The position numbers and the translations under genes are program-made. 64,000 nucleotides of DNA, taken from Streptomyces sp. NBC_01217. GTDB lineage: Bacteria > Actinomycetota > Actinomycetes > Streptomycetales > Streptomycetaceae. Numbering within the stretch: position 1 is the stretch's first letter; each line of letters starts with the position of its first letter. Below, one piece after another: positions 42,180-50,627 of this stretch. The notes beneath the pieces are model-generated. The model was not told the DNA's origin. It worked only from the letters and a program-made list of their open reading frames with translations, and searched no databases. Where the stretch lies: NCBI RefSeq assembly GCF_035994185.1, contig NZ_CP108538.1, positions 124,001 through 188,000 of the forward strand, given 5' to 3'.

Positions 42180-43079
42180 GAGCCCTTTCCAACCTCATTT
42201 TGCGGTGTTGAGGTGCAGGGTGAGGACGGCCTGGACGAGTGCGGTGATGCGGGTGGTGCTGCATCACAGCTTGCGCAGGAGCCGCCAGGTCTTGAGGTCG
42301 GCCATGGCTTGTTCGCCGAGCGCGCGGATCTTCGCGTGGGAGATGTTGACGGCACGCTGACCTGCGGAGAGCTTGTCCCAACGGCCGCGGTACGGAACGC
42401 GAACTGTGCCGCCGGCACCCTGATAGGCCTTGTCGGCCCAGCAGCGGACGCGGGCCTGGGTCAACGCCTCGATGACGCCGTGAGTGCGGGCCGCCTTGAT
42501 GTCGTGGATCGAGCCCGGCAGGGCCGGTGAGGCCCACAGCAGGTTTCCGAAGGGATCGGCGATGATCTGCACGTTCATGCCGTGCTTCTTATGTTTCCCC
42601 GAGTAGTACGGCCGGTCCGCGGCGATCCGGTCGATGGGCAGGAGCGTCCCGTCGAGGATCACGAACGCCTTGCGTGACGCCGCCCGGGCCGCTGCGGCAA
42701 GGTCCGGCGCGCGGGCTGCCAGGAGCTCGACCGCCTCGGCGACGTACCGGTAGACCGTGGCAAGCCCGACATCAAAGCCTGCCGCGAGCTGGGCGTAGGT
42801 GTGTCCGCAGCGCAAATGCGCCAGTACCAGGAGAGCCTGCCGGTCCGGTGCAAGCCGTCGCCAGCGAGTGCCGCGCTCACGACGCCGGACACTGAGTAGA
42901 CCGGACAGGTACCGAAGGGTCGAGCTGGACAGATCGATCCCCGATGGGTAGACAAGCACACGAAGCTCCGGGCGGACAGGTTGATCTTGGTCGACAACCC
43001 ATTTACCAGGAGCTTCACCTCTTCCCGCAGGCAGCCCACCCCCAACTCACCCGGACGTCCACCAGGTTGGAAAGGGCTC
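42180..43079 (-). mobile_element. IS5-family insertion sequence inside the thioesterase gene
   Basis: The 900-base element has perfect 15-bp terminal repeats: GAGCCCTTTCCAACC at 42180-42194 and its reverse complement at 43065-43079. The base triplet AGC flanks both ends (42177-42179 and 43080-43082), a 3-bp target duplication. The size, short duplication and single transposase gene with a DDE core fit the IS427/IS1031-like part of IS5. Removing 42180-43082 restores the thioesterase reading frame across the junction. The clean ends suggest a recent insertion. Confidence 0.93.
42195..42959 (-). pseudogene. IS5-family transposase with a premature stop
   Basis: The frame from the ATG at 42959 encodes an IS5-type protein: an N-terminal HTH_Tnp_4-like region (YAQLAAGFDVGLATVYRYVA) and the DDE core AFVILDGTLLPIDRI, GMNVQIIADPFGNLLWAS, PGSIHDIKAARTHGV and ADKAYQGAGG. 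A TGA at 42266-42264 stops it at 231 residues, after WRLLRKL. Without that codon, where Arg (CGA) would be expected, the frame continues CSTTRITALVQAVLTLHLNT to a natural stop at 42197-42195, for 255 codons in total. The last acidic residue of the DDE triad probably lies before the stop, so partial activity is not excluded. Confidence 0.85.
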
Positions 43080-43894
43080 AGCGAAGCATTCACCGGAAAC
43101 TGGTTCCGGGTGATCAAGCGCTCAACGAAGCCCCGTGCCGGCTGATCTGCTTTCCCCATGCCGGTGGTGCCGCGAGCTTCTTCCGGGACTGGGCGGACCT
43201 GGTCCCCGACGACATGGACCTTGCCGCCGTCCGATATCCCGGTCGTGAAGACCGGTTCCTGGATCCCCCGCCCGCGTCGATGGCGGATCTGGCCGACCCG
43301 GTGGCACACGCGTGCCTGGCATCGGGCGACGTTCCTCTCGTATTCTTCGGTCACAGCATGGGAGCGGCCGTCGCGTACGAGGTGGCGCTTCGCATGCAGT
43401 CCGCCGGTAGCAGCCGGCTGACGGATCTGTTCGTCTCCGGCTCCGCAGCACCCGGTCGGAGTTCGAGTTCACGGGACCCGCTCACCATGACCGACGCGGA
43501 GATCCTTGAAGAAGTAGCAGAGCTCGGGGGTGCGGACGCGAACACCCTCGCGGATCAGGAGCTCTGGGAACTGCTGATCCCGTCGATTCGCGCGGACTAC
43601 CGGCTGATCGGACGCTACCGGGCGGCGTTCTCCGCGACGGCCCCGCTCGACGTTCCGATGGTCGCCTACTACGGCCGCGCGGACAGGGATGTGGATGCGG
43701 CTTCCGTAGCGGCCTGGGCCGACGCGACGAGCTCCACCTTCGCCATGCGGTCCTTCGACGGCGGTCATTTCTACCTCAAGGACCATGCTCCCGGTCTTGT
43801 TGCCGATCTCCTCGGTCGTCGAGCGCCCTTTCACGAGTGACCTCCCCTGGATCGGTCCGGCACTCTGATCCCTCTGGTGGTACCGGCCGGAAAG

Positions 43895-43922
43895 AACCCA
43901 CGCCCGACTGACGGCGTGGGTT
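43895..43922. terminator. Bidirectional hairpin between converging gene blocks (1)
   Basis: AACCCACGCC (43895-43904) pairs perfectly with GGCGTGGGTT (43913-43922) around an eight-base loop. The plus strand continues TTTCCG and the other strand TTCTTT. It is placed between the thioesterase stop (43840) and the NRPS stop (44098), where transcripts from both sides end. Confidence 0.75.
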
Positions 43923-43991
43923 TCCGCTCGTGACAGGCTGAGCCAAAGCAGGCGCCGGCGCCGGGGACTGCATCGCGGTGGCAAACCTGAC

Positions 43992-44040
43992 CACATGGTG
44001 GCTCCCGGTACGGCACCGCCGGACCGGGAGCCACCATGTG
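43992..44040. terminator. Bidirectional hairpin between converging gene blocks (2)
   Basis: CACATGGTGGCTCCCGGT (43992-44009) pairs perfectly over 18 bp with ACCGGGAGCCACCATGTG (44023-44040), with a 13-base loop. No T-tract follows. A second strong stem only 70 bases from the first makes this a double barrier between the two convergent operons. Confidence 0.7.
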
Positions 44041-44097
44041 CGAACTGCGGCAACCGTTCGGTGCGATCCCGTCGCCGGACCGCACCGCACGGCCCGG

Positions 44098-47000
44098 TCA
44101 GACGCCGGTGTCCTGGGATGCGCCGCTCACGTCATCGAGCAGCAGCACCTCAAGGGCAGCCGCGAAGTCAGCGAGGACGGGGTGGTCGAACAGCAACTTC
44201 ACCGCCACCGGGAGCTCCAGGGCTTCCCGCAAGCGTCCGGCGACGCGAGTGGCGGCTAGAGAGTGACCGCCCAGGGCGAAGAAGTTGTCGCCCTGCCAGA
44301 CGGAGGAAACGCCCAGCACCGCGGCCCACACGTCGGCAACGAGTCGTTCGGCCTCTCCGCTGGGCGGCACTTGCGAGCGCCCGGAATCCTCTGTCGGTTG
44401 TGGGAGTGCCGCTCGGTCGGCCTTGCCACTCGTCAGGGTGGGCAGCGCCTGCATTGCCACCCACCGGCTGGGGAGCATGTGCTCGGGCAGTCGCAGGCGA
44501 AGCCGCGCCTGGACGGCCGTGGCGTCGACGCTGTCGGGCACCAGATAGCCGACCAGGTGGGCGTCGCCCCCCGAGCCGGACACCGCCACCGCTGCGTCGT
44601 CCACCTGCGTGTCGGCTCGTAGCGCGGCCTCGATCTCGCCCGGCTCGATGCGGTATCCGCGCACCTTCACCTGAGCGTCGCGTCGGCCGTGGAACTCCAG
44701 CGCCCCGTCGCTCCGCCAGCGGGCCCGGTCACCTGTGCGGTAACACCGCTCGCCGGGCACGAAGGGGTCGGCCGTGAACGCCCCCGAGGCCAGATTCCGG
44801 TATCCGCGTGCCACCCCGCTCCCGGCCACCCACAACTCGCCGACCACTCCCGGCGGTACCAGTCGGCCGAGCGGATCCACCACGTAACAGCGCGCGCCCG
44901 CCACCGGACGGCCGATCGGGACCGGGTCGTCCGTCGCGGTCACCCGGTGCACGGTGGCGGTGACGGTCGTCTCGGTCGGCCCGTAGGAATTCCACAGGTG
45001 AGCGACCCTGCCCAGCAGGTCACGTGCGAGCTGCGGGTCCAGCGCCTCGCCGCCGGTGAGGACACGCATCTCCGGGTGGCCCGGCCAGTCCGCGGCGAGC
45101 AGCATGCGCATCGACGTGGGCGTCAGGTGCAGCACGGTGACGCCGCTGCCGGTGATCCGCTCGGCCAGGGCGTACCCGTCCGTCGCGCAGGCCCGTTCGA
45201 CGATGACGCAGCGACCCCCGAGCGCCAGCGGTGCCCAGATCTCTTCGACCGAGACGTCGAAGGAGAGGGGGGCCACCGCGGCCATCGAGTCGGCCGGTCC
45301 GATGCCGGGCGTAACAAGGAATCCCGCGACGAAGGCAGCCAGGTTGGCGTGCGTCACCTCGACGCCCTTCGGCCGGCCGCTCGACCCCGAGGTGTAGAGG
45401 ACGTAGGCCAGCCCCTCGGGGCGTGCCCCGGGCAGGGCGCGCGGGACAGATTGCGCGGCCAACTCGTCGGCGTCCAGCGGGGTGGGCAGTGCGGGCGGAA
45501 CCGGTCCGCGCGCCAGTACGGCCCGGGCACCGCCGTCGGCGGCGAGCTGGGCCAGGCGCTCTGCCGGGTAGTCGGCGTCCAGCGGCAGATAGGCCGCCCC
45601 GGCCCGCCACACCGCCAACAGGGCCGCGGGGAGGAAGTGGTCCCGGGGCACGCTCACTCCGACGACGTCACCAGGGCCGATCCCGGCGTCGAGCAGCCCC
45701 GAGGCCACCCGGTCGGACCAGGCAACGAGTTCGGCGTAGGTGAGGGAACCCTCGGGCCCGGTCACCGCGACCGACTCAGGCCGGGTGGCGGCCGCGGCGA
45801 GCACGGTGTCCACCACGGTCGCCGGCACTGACTCCAGGAGCGCGGGTCCCGTGGCGAGAGCCAGCAAGGCGTCACGTTCCTGCAGACTGACCAGTTCGAG
45901 TCCGGCGAGCGGCAGATCGGGCCGGGCCAGGCCGGTCCGCAGGGTCCGGAGCATGCGCTCGGCGAAGGCCTCCGCATCCGTCCGCGTGAATCGCCTGGTG
46001 GCGTACTCGATCTGAAGCTCGGCTTGGGTGGCCGTCCGCGAGATGAAGATCGAGAGTTCGTTGGCCGCGGCGCCGCTCCCCCGGTCCGAGCGCAGGTCGA
46101 GGCGGAAGGGCCCGCTGGACAGCGTCGCGGGTTCGTCGAGCGGCAGCATGGTGATGACGACCGGAGTGCGCGACGCACCGTTCGCCCGGTGGACGGGCAG
46201 GTGGTCGATCAGCTCGCGGGCGGGGAGTTCCTGATGGGCGAGGGCGGCGACGGTGGTCGTGGCGCAATGCCCGACCAGGTCCCGGAAGGTCAGCGCGCCG
46301 TGGAGGCGCAGCCTCAGCGGCAGCGTGTCCACCAGCGGGCCCAGCAGGCGCTCGGTTCCGTTCCGGTGACGGCGGGCGGCGGCCGCGCCGATCACGACGT
46401 CGTCGTGTCCGCTGAGGCCGCCCGTCACGAGTCCGAGGGCGGCCAGGTAGCCGGCGAACGGGGTCGTCCCGGTCTCGGCCGCGAAGCGGCCCAGGCGGGC
46501 CAGCAGTGGCTGCTCCAGGGTGACGGTCACGCGCTCGGTGGCCCACCCAGGTGCCTCGTCGCTCCCGGGCAGGTCGTCGGGTATGACGGCCCCTTCCAGG
46601 GCGGTCCGCCAGTACGCGTCCAGCCGCTCGTGGCGGGGACGGTCGGCGTCGAGTTCCTGCTCATGGAGGGCGATGTCGCCCATCTGCAGGGGGAGGTCGT
46701 CCACCGGTTCTCCGGCGAGCTCTGCGGCGAGTTCTTGCAGGAAGACGGGAACGGAGGCGCCGTCGAAGGCCATGTGGTCGACAGCCACGCACAGTTCGCC
46801 CGCGTCGGCGGCGGTGCGGGCGAACACGGCGCGCAGCAGCGGGGTTTCGGTGCCGAGGTCGAAGGTGTGTTCCGCCGTGTCGCGGTGCAGCGCGTCGAGA
46901 CGCCGCTGCTGCTCGGCAGCAGGCAGTGCCCGCAGGTCGGCCTCGGTGACCGGGACGGGCACCGGCGGCCCGACCACCAGGTACGGCTCGGTGTCGAATC

Positions 47001-48897
47001 GGACGGTGCTGCGCAGCACCTCATGGCGGCGCACGATGGCGTCCAGCGCCTTGCGTACGGCCGGTCCGCTCACCGGGCCCCCCACGCCGATGCGCATCGT
47101 CAGGGTGGTGACAGGGACGTCCGGGGCGAGCTGGCGCAGCAGCCAGAACTCCCGCTGCATGGCCGTGAGCGGGTGGCGGGACAGACCCGGTGTGCGGCGC
47201 AGAGGCGGCTCCGGGGCGATCTTGTCCATGGCGCGCGCGAGCAGGGCCGCGGTGGGGTGGTCCAGGAAGGTCGCGAGCGGCACCGGCGTCCTGCGCCGTC
47301 GTCCGAGCTCGCTGACGACTCGGGCGGCGGCCAGCGAGTGTCCGCCGAGGTCGGCGAAGCGATCGTCGACTCCGATCAGGTCGAGGCCCAGGACCTCGGC
47401 GATGACGTCCGCGATGAGCTGCTCAGTGTCGTTGCGTGGGGCCGTGTACGGGGCGTCCGGCCGGCGCCCCGCCGTGATGACGGGCAGCGCTCCGCGGTCG
47501 ACCTTGCCCGTGGGGTGGACAGGGATGCGGGGCAGCACGGCAATCCGCCAGGGGACGGCGTGCGACGGCAGCCGGGCGGTCAGCCAGGCGCCCAACTCCG
47601 CCTCGGTCGCCGAGTCCGACTCGGCGTATCCGACGAGCCGGTCCCCGGTGGCCAGGACAACGGCATGCCGGACATCGGGGTGGGCGGCGAGCACCGCCTC
47701 GACCTCGCCCGGTTCCAGCCGGACTCCGCCGACCTTCACCTGTTCGTCAGCCCGTCCGACAAAGAAGTAGGTGTCTCCCAGGCGTCGCACCAGGTCGCCC
47801 GTGCGGTACCCGAAGGAGCCGAACCGCTCGGCGGTCAGTTCGGGACGGTTGAGGTATCCACGGGACACACACGGCCCGGCGATCCACAGCTCACCGGTCT
47901 CCCCTTCGGGCAGGATCACGCCGTCCGGTCCCCGGACGGACAGTTCCGCTCCGGCGATCGGCTGCCCGATCGAGGGGTTGCCGGTGCCGTGCCGGTCCAC
48001 CTCCTCCATGGTGCACGCCACGGTGCACTCGGTGGGGCCGTAGCCGTTGAGCACACGCCGGACCTGAGGGTGGGCGTAGACCCGGTCGCACAGGGCACGC
48101 GTGACCAACTCACCGCCCGTGATGACGGTTCGCACGTTCGGCGGCAGGGTGTCGCGCAACAGCGCCGACAGGGCAGACGCCGCGGCGATGAGCACGGTGA
48201 CCTCGGAGCGGGCCGGGAGCGCGGACACGGCGAACAGGTTCTCCGCCAGGATGACGGTGCCCCCGGCCACCAGCGGGGCACAGATCTCGACGGTCGACGG
48301 GTCGAAGCACACCGACGTCGCCGCCATCATGCCCCGCAGTTCGTCCGCGGAGAGATAGTCCGCGTACCAGCGGATCAGGGTGTGGAGGTTACGGTGCTCC
48401 ACGACCACGCCCTTCGGCGTGCCGGTGGACCCCGAGGTGTACATGACGTACGCGGGGCTGTGCGGATCGGTCTCCAGACCGAGGCCGTCGGCAGGTCGTA
48501 CGTCCTCGACGGGTACGGACATGGAGGTGGCCGGCACGACGTGCTCCGTGTCCGCCGAGGTGAGGACCGCCGAGAGCGAGGCGTCCTCGGCGATGAATCT
48601 GATGCGCTCCTCGGGATAGGCCGGATCCAGGGGTACGTAGGCGGCGCCGGCCTTCATCACCCCAAGGATTGCCGGGATCAACCACTTGTCCCGCTGGACG
48701 CACAGACCGACACGGTCACCGTCGCGCACCCCCGAGGCGTGCAATCGCCTGGCAATTCCATTCGCCAGGCGATCGATTTCCGCGTAGCCGAATCTGGTAT
48801 CGCCGACCACCACTGCGGTGCGGTCCGGAGTTCTCCGCGCTTGCTGCTCGAACGCCTCGTGCACACATGACGCATTCACATGAAGATCAGTTCTCAT
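44098..48897 (-). CDS. NRPS with loading module (A-PCP-C-A-PCP)
   Basis: The ATG at 48897 gives 1599 residues; a GTG at 48906 is an alternative, and neither has a strong ribosome site. Domains: A1 (MYTSGSTGTPKGV near residue 155, YGPTECT), PCP1 (FADLGGHSLAAAR near 520), C (about 570-1000), A2 (YTSGSSGRPKGV near 1170, NSYGPTETT) and PCP2 (FALGGHSLAATR near 1545). The C-domain core motif reads DHMAFDG: the first His of HHxxxDG is Asp while the catalytic second His is kept. There is no release domain. By my alignment A2 reads about DVEHLGSVTK, with Glu at 239 as in several basic-residue codes. A1 has an unusual core (FDPSTVEI) that I cannot assign. The companion MbtH gene is at 49713-49922 in the same direction. 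Confidence 0.92.
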   Translation of the reverse strand: MRTDLHVNASCVHEAFEQQARRTPDRTAVVVGDTRFGYAEIDRLANGIARRLHASGVRDGDRVGLCVQRDKWLIPAILGVMKAGAAYVPLDPAYPEERIRFIAEDASLSAVLTSADTEHVVPATSMSVPVEDVRPADGLGLETDPHSPAYVMYTSGSTGTPKGVVVEHRNLHTLIRWYADYLSADELRGMMAATSVCFDPSTVEICAPLVAGGTVILAENLFAVSALPARSEVTVLIAAASALSALLRDTLPPNVRTVITGGELVTRALCDRVYAHPQVRRVLNGYGPTECTVACTMEEVDRHGTGNPSIGQPIAGAELSVRGPDGVILPEGETGELWIAGPCVSRGYLNRPELTAERFGSFGYRTGDLVRRLGDTYFFVGRADEQVKVGGVRLEPGEVEAVLAAHPDVRHAVVLATGDRLVGYAESDSATEAELGAWLTARLPSHAVPWRIAVLPRIPVHPTGKVDRGALPVITAGRRPDAPYTAPRNDTEQLIADVIAEVLGLDLIGVDDRFADLGGHSLAAARVVSELGRRRRTPVPLATFLDHPTAALLARAMDKIAPEPPLRRTPGLSRHPLTAMQREFWLLRQLAPDVPVTTLTMRIGVGGPVSGPAVRKALDAIVRRHEVLRSTVRFDTEPYLVVGPPVPVPVTEADLRALPAAEQQRRLDALHRDTAEHTFDLGTETPLLRAVFARTAADAGELCVAVDHMAFDGASVPVFLQELAAELAGEPVDDLPLQMGDIALHEQELDADRPRHERLDAYWRTALEGAVIPDDLPGSDEAPGWATERVTVTLEQPLLARLGRFAAETGTTPFAGYLAALGLVTGGLSGHDDVVIGAAAARRHRNGTERLLGPLVDTLPLRLRLHGALTFRDLVGHCATTTVAALAHQELPARELIDHLPVHRANGASRTPVVITMLPLDEPATLSSGPFRLDLRSDRGSGAAANELSIFISRTATQAELQIEYATRRFTRTDAEAFAERMLRTLRTGLARPDLPLAGLELVSLQERDALLALATGPALLESVPATVVDTVLAAAATRPESVAVTGPEGSLTYAELVAWSDRVASGLLDAGIGPGDVVGVSVPRDHFLPAALLAVWRAGAAYLPLDADYPAERLAQLAADGGARAVLARGPVPPALPTPLDADELAAQSVPRALPGARPEGLAYVLYTSGSSGRPKGVEVTHANLAAFVAGFLVTPGIGPADSMAAVAPLSFDVSVEEIWAPLALGGRCVIVERACATDGYALAERITGSGVTVLHLTPTSMRMLLAADWPGHPEMRVLTGGEALDPQLARDLLGRVAHLWNSYGPTETTVTATVHRVTATDDPVPIGRPVAGARCYVVDPLGRLVPPGVVGELWVAGSGVARGYRNLASGAFTADPFVPGERCYRTGDRARWRSDGALEFHGRRDAQVKVRGYRIEPGEIEAALRADTQVDDAAVAVSGSGGDAHLVGYLVPDSVDATAVQARLRLRLPEHMLPSRWVAMQALPTLTSGKADRAALPQPTEDSGRSQVPPSGEAERLVADVWAAVLGVSSVWQGDNFFALGGHSLAATRVAGRLREALELPVAVKLLFDHPVLADFAAALEVLLLDDVSGASQDTGV

Positions 48898-49229
48898 CGA
48901 GCTCACTGTTCACCGTGCGCACGGAGCATGCCGCAGCGCAGCACCGCTGCAATTCTCCAGCTCAACGCAGGTCGTAAGCACGTTTCGAGGCGCACGCAGT
49001 GGAGTGGATGCACGCAGTACGGCGGGCTGGGGCAACCTCCGCCACACGTACCCCATTTCCACGCGCTTATCCTTCAACGGATTCGAACTGTAACACCGTT
49101 CAAGGGCCGGCGACGGGAATCGAAATCAAGACGACGTTAAGGCCCCGTATGAATCCCAGGAGCTTCGTCCGCCGCGAAGGCATCGGTGCGTAGTGGGCAT
49201 CCGCCAGCCGTTACAGCGAGGGGACAGCA
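48898..49229. other. Upstream region of the 44098 NRPS gene
   Basis: No gene is supported. The minus strand should carry the leader of the NRPS gene unless it is read through from the small upstream frame. The segment around 49060-49135 is relatively AT-rich (for example ATCGAAATCAAGACGACGTT), as promoters in such genomes often are. No clear -35/-10 pair was found. Confidence 0.35.
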
Positions 49230-49436
49230 TCATGTACGACTGCGGGATTTCGGTAACGCCAGGCCGACGGCAGCCACCCGGTCGATGCCGAGCACCGCCC
49301 CATCGGCGTCCGCCCGGTCCGCTGGGAAGTAGCGGGGCGCGCAGCCGCTGGAACCCGACTGGGCAGGGACGAAGAGAAGCCCAGCCTGGTCCGTTTCGGC
49401 GGGCTCGGGATCTTCGCCATACACGTAGAGACGCAT
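49230..49436 (-). CDS. Small unrecognised protein
   Basis: The ATG at 49436 stands seven bases after a perfect AGGAGG and encodes 68 residues: MRLYVYGEDPEPAETDQAGL at the start and DGAVLGIDRVAAVGLAL near the end. There is no signal peptide, Cys pair or membrane segment. It lies between the mbtH gene (49713-49922) and the large NRPS, in the same direction, so it may belong to that operon, although a strong hairpin separates it from mbtH. I do not recognise the family. The good start site argues that it is real. Confidence 0.55.
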   Translation of the reverse strand: MRLYVYGEDPEPAETDQAGLLFVPAQSGSSGCAPRYFPADRADADGAVLGIDRVAAVGLALPKSRSRT

Positions 49437-49481
49437 GGATGCTCCTCCTGGAGCGAGGGAGATACGCGACCGCACAGGGAA

Positions 49482-49547
49482 GGCCCGTGGCGGCGTGTGG
49501 AGTCCCCCTGCCTTCAGGTCAAGGGACTCCACACGCCGCCACGGGCC
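49482..49547. terminator. Perfect 24-bp inverted repeat downstream of mbtH
   Basis: The arm at 49482-49505 (beginning GGCCCGTGGCGGCGTGTGG) is the exact reverse complement of 49524-49547, with an 18-base loop. It sits 166 bases downstream of the minus-strand mbtH gene and 46 bases upstream of the next small gene, so it could stop or attenuate the mbtH transcript. The stem is unusually long and GC-rich and lacks a T-tract. It may also be the footprint of a former mobile element. Confidence 0.6.
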
Positions 49548-49712
49548 CTGAGGCGATGGCACTGCGGATCTTGCCGGTGCCGCCCTCCACGCCGGCACTT
49601 CAGGCCCTGCGGGGCTGGACGTGGCCGACGGCGGACCTGCGGGCGTCTACAGGCGCTCTGCGGAGTGCCTACGTCCACGGCAGGCGGACGGCTGCGAACG
49701 CGTCGCCGCCGG

Positions 49713-49922
49713 TCACTTCTCCATCAGGGCGATCAGGCTCTTCGGTCGCATGTCAGTCCACGACTTCTCGACATAGGCAAGGCATTCCTCGCGCGTGGCT
49801 TCCCCGAAGACGCTGGTCCATCCGCCGGGAACTTCGGAGAAGGACGGCCAGAGCGAGTGCTGCCCCTCCTCGTTGACGAGCACGAAGAACGAGGTTTCGG
49901 GGTTCTCGAAAGGATTAGTCAT
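49713..49922 (-). CDS. MbtH-like protein (second copy)
   Basis: The ATG at 49922, with AAGGAG upstream, gives 69 residues carrying all canonical MbtH features: MTNPFENPETSFFVLVNEEG, QHSLWPSFSEVPGGW, CLAYVEKSWTDMRPKSL. Unlike the copy at 41904, the SLWP and WTDMRP motifs are intact. It precedes the NRPS at 44098-48897 on the same strand and is the natural partner of its A domains, and may also serve the other NRPSs if the first copy is weak. Confidence 0.95.
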   Translation of the reverse strand: MTNPFENPETSFFVLVNEEGQHSLWPSFSEVPGGWTSVFGEATREECLAYVEKSWTDMRPKSLIALMEK

Positions 49923-50416
49923 CTCTGCTCCTTGAGCTGTGCAGTGCAAACCGAGAAGTCGTGAAGTCTCGGCGATGATCGAGTGTTCCTATGTGAGGTG
50001 AGGTGCACGTTCGCGGACCTTCGGCCTGTTCCCGGAAAACGCTCCGCGCGGAGCCGTGCAGAATCGATGTCCGGGAGCTGCGCGAGGGTACCGACACCGA
50101 ATCTTCCGGGTGCGCCGGTAAATTACGAATCTGTTGTCCGAGGGTGTGCGACGCCTCCACCGGACGATGGTATAGCGAATTTCCAGGCTGCGCTGTCAAG
50201 GCTGCATCAATCCCCAAGGGTGTCCCGAAGGTGACCGGCGCAGACCCGGAGGCGCTGCCCGGCCAAGCGTGAGCCGGGACCCGGGAGCTCCCCGATCCTG
50301 TGAACGAGATACCCGACCGCCCGGCACACCCGGAGACTCCGGTGGGGCCGCACAAAGCCCCGTCGGCACCGCGGGACGCAGACCCGTGAGGAGCCGGGAT
50401 CTGCCCGGATACTGCC
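49923..50416. promoter_or_regulatory. Upstream region of the second mbtH gene
   Basis: About 490 bases without a supported gene. The part next to mbtH (49923-50010) presumably holds its promoter. The segment 50150-50215 contains less GC-rich words such as TATAGCGAATTTCCAGG. No regulator site could be assigned. Confidence 0.35.
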
Positions 50417-50419
50417 TCA

Positions 50420-50560
50420 GGACGCTCGCGGTTCCTCACCGGGGATCTCGCCGCAGCCGTCCCGGATCCCCGCGAAGGCCGGCCACGGTCCATCCTCACC
50501 GACCGACCTCACGAGCACGAAGAGAAACGACCGCGGATCTTCGACGGATCGGCGATCATT
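50420..50560 (-). pseudogene. Degenerate MbtH-like remnant
   Basis: A minus-strand frame encodes SVEDPRSFLFVLVRSVGEDG, then PWPAFAGIRDGCGEIPGEEP and stops. Position by position this follows MbtH (F-E-D-P, F-x-V-L-V, E, W-P-A-F-A, V-P-x-G-W, G, R), but the EGQHSL segment is shortened and scrambled and the C-terminal CLxYVxxxWTDMRP half is absent. There is no start codon with a ribosome site. I read it as a decayed third MbtH copy. It could be chance, as the match is by eye. Confidence 0.5.
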
Positions 50561-50627
50561 CCATCTTCCCGTGAATCCTTGTGCGCCGGGACCGGCCAAG
50601 GAGCCGACTTTGCTATCAGGAGGTCTC

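Larger units (their letters stand above)
42159..43840 (+). pseudogene. Type II thioesterase, interrupted by an IS5-family element and frameshifted
   Basis: The original gene can be rebuilt. ATG at 42159 encodes MTRNTDS up to 42179. Then the IS5-type element (42180-43079) and a duplicated AGC follow. From 43083 the frame continues EAFTGNWFRVIKRSTKPRA. A missing base near 43138 then shifts to the frame LICFPHAGGAASFFRDWADL, with GHSMGAAVAYEVAL (Ser nucleophile), an Asp-containing YYGRADRDVD and the late GGHFYLKDH (His), ending at TGA 43838-43840. These are the catalytic features of type II thioesterases that edit stalled NRPS/PKS carriers. Without the element and with one base restored the length would be about 260 residues. 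As it stands the native start is cut off. Confidence 0.88.

Noticed and set aside
46024-48870. Plus-strand open frame of 948 codons opposite the 44098 NRPS
   Set aside because: Shadow of the NRPS gene, with no domain signature and composition dictated by the opposite strand.
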